Shown in pieces: positions 1 through 6,808 of a DNA stretch of 25,576 bases; position 1 is the stretch's first letter, and each line of letters begins with the position of its first letter. The position numbers and the translations under genes were made by a program. The stretch is from IMG/VR virus record IMGVR_UViG_3300031974_004706, positions 1 to 25,576 of that record; one strand, given 5' to 3'. The stretch is from a virus. The notes under the pieces are model-generated. The model was not told the origin of the DNA. It saw only the letters and a list, made by a program, of their open reading frames with translations, and did not search any database.

Positions 1-200
1 TCAAAAGACATGTAATAAATCATGTTGAAATTGAAGAAGAATCGAAAAAGCATTACATTAATTATAATGTTGGAGAGAAAAAGGATCTCACCAGCTTTAA
101 CGATATGGTTGAAAAGATAGCCGATGAATATCAAGCCTCTATGGAATATGATGAATATGAATCGGCCCAAGAACCAGAACCAAAGAAAACAATACACTGA
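1..200 (+). CDS. C-terminal end of an unidentified protein (partial)
   Basis: An open frame runs in from the left edge (first full codon at base 3) to a TGA at 198-200, giving 65 residues without a start. It is charged, with Glu/Lys-rich stretches, a likely amphipathic helix around NDMVEKIADEY, and an acidic and proline-containing tail ending EPEPKKTIH. Codon use resembles the genes downstream, so I take it as a real 3' end. No family is recognised. It is followed by a 150-base intergenic region holding two divergent promoters. A leftward promoter fires into this gene's 3' end, so antisense transcription here is possible. Confidence 0.6.
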   Translation, partial: KRHVINHVEIEEESKKHYINYNVGEKKDLTSFNDMVEKIADEYQASMEYDEYESAQEPEPKKTIH

Positions 201-233
201 TATGGTATCCTCCTCTGCCTCAGCAGCTATATT

Positions 234-262
234 ATTATACCACATTTTTTCAGCTTTGTACA
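234..262 (-). promoter_or_regulatory. Leftward phage promoter (TGTACA-17-TATAAT)
   Basis: Read on the minus strand, the -35 is TGTACA (262-257) and the -10 is TATAAT (239-234) with a 17-base spacer ending in TGG. This matches the seven plus-strand promoters of the window in every fixed position. The expected start is near 227. No clear minus-strand gene follows, although a perfect AGGAGG lies at 214-209 with a possible GTG at 197. Confidence 0.7.
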
Positions 263-296
263 CCTTTGGGGAAAAAATAATTAAATAAAAAAAAGA

Positions 297-325
297 TGTA
301 CATTATGACTAAACTATGGTATAAT
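297..325 (+). promoter_or_regulatory. Promoter P1 for the 55-47-46 unit
   Basis: The -35 is TGTACA at 297-302, the -10 is TATAAT at 320-325, the spacer is 17 bases, and the extended -10 TGG is present. A-tracts lie just upstream (272-277 and 287-294). The start site would be about 20 bases ahead of the gene 55 Shine-Dalgarno sequence GGAG at 340-343. Confidence 0.85.
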
Positions 326-350
326 ATATCTAATTATATGGAGAAATTGA

Positions 351-920
351 ATGAAACTCAAACCTAAAGAAAAACCTCATTACGTTAATAATAGAGAATT
401 TTCAGAAGCAGTCTTTGACTATGCAGTTTTAGTAAGGGAAGCAAAGGAAAAAAACACACAACTTCCTAAAGTAACCGATTATATTGCAAAATGTTTTATT
501 AAGATTGCTGAAGGATTATCTCACAGACCAAACTTTGTAAGATACACTTATAGAGAAGAAATGGTAATGGATGCAGTGGAAAATTGTTTAAGGGCTATCG
601 GTAATTATAATATCGAAACAGCTACAAGAACAGGTAAACCAAACGCATTCTCGTACTTCACACAAATATGCTACTTTGCATTTATTAGAAGAATCACAAA
701 AGAGAAAAAACAGCAAGATATTAAATTCAGATTTATTGAAAAAATGGGTATCGAAGATTTTACTCAAATGGGTATGGATGAATCTGGTGCTGCAGAAACA
801 ATGGCATATGTTGATACTTTAAGACAAAGAATTAGTCAAGTTAGAAGTAACGATGCTGCAATAAAAGAATTTAAAAAAATCGAGAAAGAGAAAGAAAAAC
901 TAGAACTCTTTATGGTGTAA
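351..920 (+). CDS. 55: Late-transcription sigma factor gp55
   Basis: The 189-aa product matches T4 gp55, the divergent sigma-70-family subunit that directs host RNA polymerase to TATAAATA late promoters together with the sliding clamp gp45 and gp33. Shared landmarks are YVNNREF near the N-terminus, AEGLSHRPNF (about residues 53-62), YREEMVMDAVENCLRAIGNY (about 67-86), and NAFSYFTQICYFAFIRRITK (about 98-117), which corresponds to the region-2-like core. The C-terminus is Lys/Glu-rich, and the last residues ELFMV would fit the short hydrophobic clamp-binding tail known in T4 gp55. Length is close to T4's 185 aa. It starts at ATG 351 behind GGAG, directly under promoter P1. The substrates of this factor, TATAAATA elements, are found at 8878 and 11486. 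Confidence 0.92.
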   Translation: MKLKPKEKPHYVNNREFSEAVFDYAVLVREAKEKNTQLPKVTDYIAKCFIKIAEGLSHRPNFVRYTYREEMVMDAVENCLRAIGNYNIETATRTGKPNAFSYFTQICYFAFIRRITKEKKQQDIKFRFIEKMGIEDFTQMGMDESGAAETMAYVDTLRQRISQVRSNDAAIKEFKKIEKEKEKLELFMV

Positions 921-922
921 TT

Positions 923-1042
923 ATGTGGAAATATGAATGTGAAGCAGGTGTTTATACTGAAACATCATTGATTAAATTGTTATGGGCTATTCATAGTCAT
1001 AGAATGCATCATCTTTATAAACACGGGAGATATGCAGATTGA
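923..1042 (+). CDS. Small protein (39 aa) between 55 and 47
   Basis: The ATG at 923 lies two bases after the gene 55 stop and the frame ends at TGA 1040-1042, overlapping the TTG start of gene 47. The peptide begins MWKYECEAGVYTE and ends with a His/Tyr/Arg-rich segment (HSHRMHHLYKHGRYAD). The tight fit between two genes and the 4-base overlap with 47 suggest translational coupling. There is no recognisable domain and no transmembrane segment. Function unknown. Translation of this frame would also place ribosomes at the weak TTG start of 47. Confidence 0.6.
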   Translation: MWKYECEAGVYTETSLIKLLWAIHSHRMHHLYKHGRYAD

Positions 1043-2100
1043 AAATAGCTATTTTAAATGACACCCATTGTGGTGTAAGAAATTCTTCTGATATATTTCT
1101 AAAGTATCAGGAAAGATTTTATGAGGAAGTATTTTTTCCTTATCTAAAAGAACATAATATAACGCAAATATTGCATTTAGGTGATTACTATGAACACAGA
1201 AAATTCGTCAATTTTAAAGCGCTCAATGCTAATCGTAAGCATTTCCTTGAGCCTATGCGCGATGCTGGTATTACCATGGATATTATTCCCGGAAATCATG
1301 ATGTATACTTCAAAAATACAAATGAGTTGTGCAGCCTCAAAGAATTGCTTGGTTATTTTACCAGTAATGTAAATATTGTCATGAAGCCAACAGTGTTGGA
1401 TTATGATGGATTAGGTGTAGCAGTTATTCCATGGATCAATAATGGTAATTATAAAGAATACACAGATTGGGCTTTGAACTGTAAAGCTCCTATTCTCGGT
1501 GCGCATTTAGAATTAAAAGGATTTGATATGATGGCAGGAATAAGCAATCCTCATGGCATGAATGCTGATATATTTTCGAGATTTGAAATGGTTCTATCTG
1601 GTCATTTTCATACTAAATCACATAGAGATAATGTTCACTATCTTGGTTCTCAATTCGAATTTACTTGGGCAGATGTAGATGACCCAAAATATTTTCATGT
1701 ATTAGATACTGAAACACGAGAAATAGAAGCAGTAAGAAATCCTATCACTATGTTTAAAAAGATCATATATGATGATACAAAGGTAGATTATAGTAAGTTT
1801 AATTTTAATGAATATGAGAAAAAATTTATAAAATTAATTGTATTAAATAAAAACGATTTGTATATGTTTGATAAATTTATCGATAAATTACAAAGTATCG
1901 ATACGTATGAATTAAAGATAGCTGAAAGTTTTGAAGAATATTTGGGAGAAAGCGTAGAAGATGAAAAAATTTCTCTTGAAGATACAACAGTATTATTAGA
2001 TTCTTATGTAGAAGCTGTAGAAACAGATCTTGATAAGGATCATTTAAAACTTGAATTGAGAAAGCTTTATACTGAAGCACAAAATCTAGAGGTAGTATGA
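1039..2100 (+). CDS. 47: Recombination endonuclease subunit gp47 (Mre11/SbcD-like)
   Basis: A 353-aa calcineurin-like metallophosphoesterase. The metal-binding motifs occur in order: NDTHCG (about 7-12), HLGDYYEHRK (about 46-55), PGNHDVYFKN (about 84-93) and SGHFHTKS (about 186-193). The pattern and the C-terminal part agree with T4 gp47, which forms a complex with gp46 for processing DNA ends in recombination-dependent replication and host DNA degradation. The start is TTG at 1039, giving MKIAILND as in the family; no ATG fits the conserved N-terminus. It overlaps the upstream small ORF and overlaps gene 46 by 4 bases (ATGA), as expected for partners made in fixed ratio. Confidence 0.93.
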   Translation: MKIAILNDTHCGVRNSSDIFLKYQERFYEEVFFPYLKEHNITQILHLGDYYEHRKFVNFKALNANRKHFLEPMRDAGITMDIIPGNHDVYFKNTNELCSLKELLGYFTSNVNIVMKPTVLDYDGLGVAVIPWINNGNYKEYTDWALNCKAPILGAHLELKGFDMMAGISNPHGMNADIFSRFEMVLSGHFHTKSHRDNVHYLGSQFEFTWADVDDPKYFHVLDTETREIEAVRNPITMFKKIIYDDTKVDYSKFNFNEYEKKFIKLIVLNKNDLYMFDKFIDKLQSIDTYELKIAESFEEYLGESVEDEKISLEDTTVLLDSYVEAVETDLDKDHLKLELRKLYTEAQNLEVV

Positions 2101-3812
2101 TACATTTTAAATCCGTTTCATGGAAGAATTTCCTATCCACAGGAAATGACAGTATTAAAATTGAGTTGAATAGATCTCCATCGACATTAATCGTAGGACA
2201 AAATGGTGCTGGTAAATCTACACTGTTAGATGCTTTATCCTTTGGTCTATTTGGTAAATCGCACAGAGATATTAAGAAAGATCAATTAGTTAATAGTATT
2301 AATAAGAAAGGAACTATTGTTGAAGTAGAGTTTAAAATAGGAGATTCAGATTTTAAAATTACAAGAGGTATCAAACCAAATAAGTTCGAAATTTATCAAA
2401 ATGGTAATATGATTAATCAAGCTTCAAATGCTAGAGATTATCAAAAATTCTTAGAACAGAACATTCTTAAACTAAATCATAAATCATTTCATCAAGTGGT
2501 TGTATTAGGTAGTAGTTCATTTATTCCATTTATGCAGCTTCCAGTTTGGTCAAGAAGAGGTGTTATCGAAGATTTATTAGATATTAATATTTTTTCTAAG
2601 ATGAATACATTACTTAGAGAAAGAAATGCTAACATAAAAGATGAGCTTACTGATATTAATCATCAAATTGATTTATATAAAACTAAAATAGATAGCCAAA
2701 CAAAATATATTAAAGATCTACAATCGATTAATAAAGATCTAGTTGAAACAAAGAAAGAAACTATTAAAGATCATGAAAAAGATATCAAATCTTTAATTGA
2801 AGAAACTTCAGATCTAAACGAAAATTTACAAAGTCATATCGATATTGAAACAAAAAAATCTGAAGATCTTAAAACTACGACTACGCAGTTAAAATCTTAT
2901 GATTTACAATTTACTGCTAAAATTAAAGATTTGGTTCAGCAATCTAAATTTTTCGAAGAAAATGATCAATGTCCAACATGTGATCAAGAAATAAGTGAAA
3001 ATATTAAAGAATCAAAAATTACAGCTATTAAAAAGGCTGCTAATGAAGTTCAACAGGGCATGCAAAAATTAAAAAAACAGGTTGATCAAAATTATGCAGA
3101 GGTTGAAGATTCAAAAAGTAAGATGACGCATTTATTAGAAAGACAAAGAAAAATTATTTCTAATAATGACAAAATATACTTAATTCAAAAAGATATTGAA
3201 AGTATTCAAAAAGAAATAAGTGGTTTATTACAATCTAGCGGAGATATCAAAACAGCTAAGAAAGAAATGGAATCACTTAGAAAATCAAAAGAAAATATTA
3301 CAGAAAAGAAACTAGAGTATGTAGAAGAAAGAACTTATAACGAAGTTATAGGGGAGATGCTGAAAGATACTGGTATTAAAACGAAAGTGATTAAACAATA
3401 TTTACCTGTTATGAATCGTCTTATTAACCAGTATCTCCAAGTATTAGATTTCTTTGTAGCATTCCACTTAGATGAAAACTTTAATGAAACTATTAGATCT
3501 AGACACAGAGATAGTTTTAATTATGCATCTTTCTCTGAAGGAGAAAAACAAAGGATTGACTTATCGCTTCTATTCACGTGGAGACAAATAGCTAAGATGA
3601 AAAATTCTGCAGCTACAAATCTTTTGGTTCTTGATGAAACGTTTGATTCCAGTTTAGATCATGATGGTATTGATAATTTAACAAAAATTCTAAATACACT
3701 TGAAGATGGAACAAACGTATTCATCATTTCACATAAAGGCGATATATTAGAAAATAAATTTAGATCAAAGATTGAGTTTATAAAAGATAGGAATTTTTCG
3801 AAAATTAAATGA
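2097..3812 (+). CDS. 46: Recombination endonuclease subunit gp46 (Rad50/SbcC-like ATPase)
   Basis: A 571-aa SMC-type ATPase partner of gp47. It has Walker A GQNGAGKST (residues 34-42), two long coiled-coil arms rich in Lys/Glu/Gln (about 170-420), a zinc hook CPTC with Cys292 and Cys295 between them, an ABC signature FSEGEKQR, and Walker B LLVLDETFDSSLD followed by the switch His (ISHKGD). The architecture and length fit T4 gp46 (560 aa). The start ATG overlaps the gene 47 stop. Its own stop overlaps the next gene by 4 bases. Confidence 0.94.
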   Translation: MIHFKSVSWKNFLSTGNDSIKIELNRSPSTLIVGQNGAGKSTLLDALSFGLFGKSHRDIKKDQLVNSINKKGTIVEVEFKIGDSDFKITRGIKPNKFEIYQNGNMINQASNARDYQKFLEQNILKLNHKSFHQVVVLGSSSFIPFMQLPVWSRRGVIEDLLDINIFSKMNTLLRERNANIKDELTDINHQIDLYKTKIDSQTKYIKDLQSINKDLVETKKETIKDHEKDIKSLIEETSDLNENLQSHIDIETKKSEDLKTTTTQLKSYDLQFTAKIKDLVQQSKFFEENDQCPTCDQEISENIKESKITAIKKAANEVQQGMQKLKKQVDQNYAEVEDSKSKMTHLLERQRKIISNNDKIYLIQKDIESIQKEISGLLQSSGDIKTAKKEMESLRKSKENITEKKLEYVEERTYNEVIGEMLKDTGIKTKVIKQYLPVMNRLINQYLQVLDFFVAFHLDENFNETIRSRHRDSFNYASFSEGEKQRIDLSLLFTWRQIAKMKNSAATNLLVLDETFDSSLDHDGIDNLTKILNTLEDGTNVFIISHKGDILENKFRSKIEFIKDRNFSKIK

Positions 3813-4393
3813 AGACAACGGCATTAGTATTAGGTAACGGTGAATCAAGAAAGGGTATAGATTTTAGATCCGAATATCCTGGAACTTTCGTTATCGGATG
3901 TAATGGCGCATATAAAGAATCTCCAGATGCTTTAGTTTGTACTGATACATATATGCAGCATATCATATATGAAACTGGATATTGTAAAGATCATTTTTGT
4001 TTATTTACAGAATGGGATCCAATTCCAAATTATGCGGTTGATGCAATAGCAGCTTCATTTAATAAACCTATTATTAGACACAATGTAGTTGATAGTGAAT
4101 CTGCTCAAGTTGCAGGAAGTGAGCATTATGTTTATGTTACTCATACACATCCTAAAGATATGGTTGAACCTATACCAGAAAAAACGATGTCTTCAGGGTC
4201 AAGAGCAATAGAAATAGCATGCCAAATGGGATTTTCTGATATCATATTATTGGGTTTCGATGGAATGGGCGCCACAAACATCTATCAACAAGATAAAGGC
4301 TATGAAAGATCTACTCCTCGAGCCGAATGGGTTGAAGAAAGAAATATCATCAAAAATAAGTTTCCAAATATAAATATTATTGAGGGGCTGTAG
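3809..4393 (+). CDS. Rossmann-like putative glycosyltransferase (GT42/DUF115-like)
   Basis: The 194-aa protein opens with a nucleotide-binding-type loop LVLGNGESRKGID (about 7-19), continues with IGCNGAYKESPDALVCTD, and has a second conserved-looking block MSSGSRAIEIACQMGFSDI followed by ILLGFDGMG (about 127-154). That order (GNGxS near the N-terminus, then SSG...A...A...G...I.L.G.D) is typical of the sialyltransferase GT42 and MptE/DUF115-like superfamily. The assignment is by motif only, so the donor and acceptor are unknown. It is coupled to gene 46 by ATGA. In a phage predicted to carry hydroxymethylcytosine, modification of DNA or of a surface glycan are both possible. Its last two sense codons and TAG stop lie inside tRNA-Ala. 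Confidence 0.45.
   Translation: MKTTALVLGNGESRKGIDFRSEYPGTFVIGCNGAYKESPDALVCTDTYMQHIIYETGYCKDHFCLFTEWDPIPNYAVDAIAASFNKPIIRHNVVDSESAQVAGSEHYVYVTHTHPKDMVEPIPEKTMSSGSRAIEIACQMGFSDIILLGFDGMGATNIYQQDKGYERSTPRAEWVEERNIIKNKFPNINIIEGL
4369..4376 (+). promoter_or_regulatory. Possible late promoter TATAAATA just upstream of tRNA-Ala
   Basis: A perfect TATAAATA octamer lies inside the 3' end of the preceding gene. With T4 late promoter geometry the start site would fall near 4382, two bases before tRNA-Ala. It also encodes part of a normal-looking protein end, so chance is not excluded in such AT-rich DNA. Confidence 0.3.
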
Positions 4394-4459
4394 CTCAGTA
4401 GGGAGAGCGACTGGTTTGCATCCAGTAGGTCGTAGGTTCGATTCCTATCAGCTCCACCA
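4384..4459 (+). tRNA. tRNA-Ala (anticodon TGC)
   Basis: A full cloverleaf folds: acceptor GGGGCTG with CAGCTCC (one G-T pair), D stem GCTC/GAGC, anticodon stem ACTGG/CCAGT with loop TTTGCAT giving TGC, T arm GTAGG TTCGATT CCTAT, discriminator A and an encoded CCA. It is 76 bases long. Its first ten bases overlap the 3' end of the upstream coding region. It reads GCA and the other Ala codons common in this AT-rich phage. Confidence 0.95.
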
Positions 4460-4493
4460 GCAATTAATTGAAAAAAAGCGAATTATTTTTAGG

Positions 4494-4522
4494 GGGCCCT
4501 ATGTACAAGGGCCCTGTTTTTT
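4494..4522 (+). terminator. Rho-independent terminator overlapping promoter P2
   Basis: Stem GGGCCCT (4494-4500) pairs with AGGGCCC (4508-4514) around a 7-base loop ATGTACA. A T-run follows at 4517-4522. It would end the 55-to-tRNA-Ala transcript. The loop contains the TGTACA -35 of the next promoter, and the T-run is in that promoter's spacer. Confidence 0.8.
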
Positions 4523-4530
4523 GGTATAAT
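4502..4530 (+). promoter_or_regulatory. Promoter P2 for the VWA/peptidase gene
   Basis: TGTACA at 4502-4507, 17-base spacer, TGG and TATAAT at 4525-4530. The -35 is the loop of the preceding terminator. The leader shares the 19 bases at 4538-4556 with the leader of promoter P3 (6783-6801), including the Shine-Dalgarno sequence AAAGGAG. Confidence 0.85.
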
Positions 4531-4559
4531 GGACCAGTAAATTGATAAAGGAGTGATAA

Positions 4560-6713
4560 ATGCAGTTAGCCAAACTACTAGCCAAAGAAAATATTACAAT
4601 TCAAGAAGGTAATTATAAAACCGCATGGTTTGATATCAAAAATCGTGTCTTGGGTTTACCTATGTGGAAAGATATGGGTAAAGATGTAAAAGATCTTTTA
4701 ATTGGTCATGAAGTTGGTCATGCTTTAGAAACTCCATATGAAGGTTGGCACGATAGTCCTGAAAAGCTTGAAGGTTGCCCAAGATCTTATATCAACGTAA
4801 TCGAAGATGCTAGAATAGAAAGAAAAGTAAAAACTAGATATCCTGGACTTGTTGGTCCATTTTCTAGAGGTTACAAAAAGCTAACTGATGATGGTTTCTT
4901 TGGTAAAGATATATTAGATACAGATTGGGAAGACGTAAAGCTTATCGATAAAATCAATCTTAAAGCTAAAATCGGTAATCTTATTGATGTACCTTTTAGT
5001 GACGAAGAAATTGTATTTTACAATAGAGCTATGTCAACCAACGAATTTAGCGAAGTTTTAGATCTTGTAAGAGATATCTTATCATATACTAAAGAAAATC
5101 AATCAGAATTGCTTCAACCAAAGGAAATACCTTTGGATGATCAACAAGAATCTGAGGGAGATCAAAATGATGATCCAACATCGGATGGTCATGACGATTT
5201 AGAATCAGATAACCAAGAAAACACAAACGAAAATATGAGCAACAACAATGGGGATGGTGCAGACACTGACAAAGAAGATGAACAATCTGAAGATGCAGTA
5301 GCTGCACTTGAACCAACTCATAGCGAAGAAGATGTTTCAATTACTGATGAGATTTTTAGAAGTAGCGAAAAAGATCTTTTAGATGTTGATGAACGTGGTA
5401 GACAGCCTTTAGTTTGTAGAGACATTCCTAAAAGCATGAGAGAACTTGCTGTAGTTAAATACAAAGATCTTAGTAAAGCAAGAAAAGAAAAATTCAACAA
5501 AGTTTCAAGCTTCGAAGAAAACTATTATGATGAAGCAATAGATGCATTCAATAAAGCAAAATCTGAAACTTATCCAAAATACATAAAAGATGTTAAGAAA
5601 AACATTCAATTTGCTGTAAAAGAATTCGAACAGAAAAAAGCAGCAACACAATGGCAAAAAGCTTCAGTTTCAAAAACTGGTAATTTAGATGTTAATAAGT
5701 TATGGTCATACAAAACTAATGATGATATTTTCTTAAGAACAACAAGGTTGGCAGATTCTAAAAATCACGGTATGATTATGATCGTTGATTATTCTGGATC
5801 AATGCAAAGCTCAATTAAATACGTATTGGATCAAGTAATTCATACAGTAATGTTTTGTAAAGCAGTAAATATTCCATTCGAAGTTTATGCCTTTACATCA
5901 ACTAACAATCTGTTTGAGTGGAATATGTACAAAGATGGAGATGTAGAATTGGATGATATATCAATGCCACAGCTTACAGCATCTTCTTTAAATAAAAAAG
6001 ATTTTGAAGAATCAATGCAACAATTACACATGAGAATAGAACTTGACAATTGGACATCAGGAATCTTCATTGCAAAAGCCGAAGATTGGGGTTCTACTCC
6101 ACTTAATCAAGCATTAATTATTGCTCATGATATTTGTAAGAAGTTCAAAGCTAAAAATAATGTTGAAAAACTAAATCTAATCACATTTACTGATGGAGAT
6201 TCAAATGCTCTTAGAGTAATTTCAGATAAGAAAATGGAAGAGATGAAATTTGCAAGCGATAACTACTATTATGGCGAAGATGGATTCAAGATTCTTATTG
6301 ATGGTAAAGCAATTAAGTCAGAAACAAGAAGAAAAATTACAGGAAGCTTATTAAAAAACCTTAACGATACATATGGAATTAATACGATTGGTTTCTTTAT
6401 GGCAGATTGCAATCCTATGTGGAATTCTAAGTTAGGAGACATTTGTTGGTTAAAAGATAAAAATTGGGAAGATTGGAGATCTGAAGCAAGAAAAGAATAC
6501 ACTAAAAATAAGTGTGTAACAGTTGAAGACTATAATGGTTACAATACTTACTATCTTGTAAAAGGTAATAAAAATCTTGATACAACTGCAGATGAGTTTG
6601 ATGTAAACGAAGATGCAACAAAAGGTCAAATTGGTACAGCGTTTAAGAAGTACTCAAAGAGTAAGAAATTAAACAAAGTATTAATGACAAAGTTCGGAGC
6701 AGCTGTTGCTTAA
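4560..6713 (+). CDS. Zinc-metallopeptidase-like protein with VWA domain (CobT-like)
   Basis: The 717-aa protein has an N-terminal zincin-type motif HEVGH (His50-His54) and, downstream, NVIEDARIE, where Glu82 could be the third zinc ligand. A very acidic Asp/Glu/Asn-rich linker covers about 186-260. The C-terminal half has GNLDVNKLW (374-382) and a VWA domain with the MIDAS triad Asp410-x-Ser412-x-Ser414, followed by STPLNQAL and TFTDGDS. This is the architecture of CobT/DUF2201-type VWA proteins that act with MoxR ATPases; the neighbouring gene is such an ATPase. The substrate in the phage is unknown, and cobalt chelation is only a label inherited from homologues. ATG 4560 is 7-8 bases after AAGGAG and under its own promoter P2. 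Confidence 0.8.
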   Translation: MQLAKLLAKENITIQEGNYKTAWFDIKNRVLGLPMWKDMGKDVKDLLIGHEVGHALETPYEGWHDSPEKLEGCPRSYINVIEDARIERKVKTRYPGLVGPFSRGYKKLTDDGFFGKDILDTDWEDVKLIDKINLKAKIGNLIDVPFSDEEIVFYNRAMSTNEFSEVLDLVRDILSYTKENQSELLQPKEIPLDDQQESEGDQNDDPTSDGHDDLESDNQENTNENMSNNNGDGADTDKEDEQSEDAVAALEPTHSEEDVSITDEIFRSSEKDLLDVDERGRQPLVCRDIPKSMRELAVVKYKDLSKARKEKFNKVSSFEENYYDEAIDAFNKAKSETYPKYIKDVKKNIQFAVKEFEQKKAATQWQKASVSKTGNLDVNKLWSYKTNDDIFLRTTRLADSKNHGMIMIVDYSGSMQSSIKYVLDQVIHTVMFCKAVNIPFEVYAFTSTNNLFEWNMYKDGDVELDDISMPQLTASSLNKKDFEESMQQLHMRIELDNWTSGIFIAKAEDWGSTPLNQALIIAHDICKKFKAKNNVEKLNLITFTDGDSNALRVISDKKMEEMKFASDNYYYGEDGFKILIDGKAIKSETRRKITGSLLKNLNDTYGINTIGFFMADCNPMWNSKLGDICWLKDKNWEDWRSEARKEYTKNKCVTVEDYNGYNTYYLVKGNKNLDTTADEFDVNEDATKGQIGTAFKKYSKSKKLNKVLMTKFGAAVA

Positions 6714-6715
6714 AC

Positions 6716-6744
6716 GAAAAAAAATGAAAAAAAGTGAAAAAAAG
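6716..6744 (+). promoter_or_regulatory. Phased A-tracts upstream of P3 (possible UP element)
   Basis: Three A-tracts of 7-8 bases at 6717-6724, 6727-6733 and 6737-6743 have centres about 10 bp apart, in phase with the helix, and end 3 bases before the -35 of P3. Such phasing bends DNA and is typical of alpha-CTD binding UP elements. Confidence 0.5.
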
Positions 6745-6746
6745 CA

Positions 6747-6775
6747 TGTACAACAGCCCCATAATTTGGTATAAT
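6747..6775 (+). promoter_or_regulatory. Promoter P3 for the MoxR-DUF3310-45 unit
   Basis: TGTACA at 6747-6752, 17-base spacer, TGG, TATAAT at 6770-6775. It starts 33 bases after the stop of the VWA gene. ATGTAC at the -35 and GTACAT at 6778-6783 form a widely spaced inverted repeat around it. Confidence 0.87.
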
Positions 6776-6808
6776 GGGTACATAAATTGATAAAGGAGTG
6801 AATATATT

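Noticed and set aside
1877-2140. Minus-strand open frame across the end of gene 47
   Set aside because: It lies opposite strongly supported 47/46 coding sequence, has a low-complexity Leu/Ile-rich product and no promoter.
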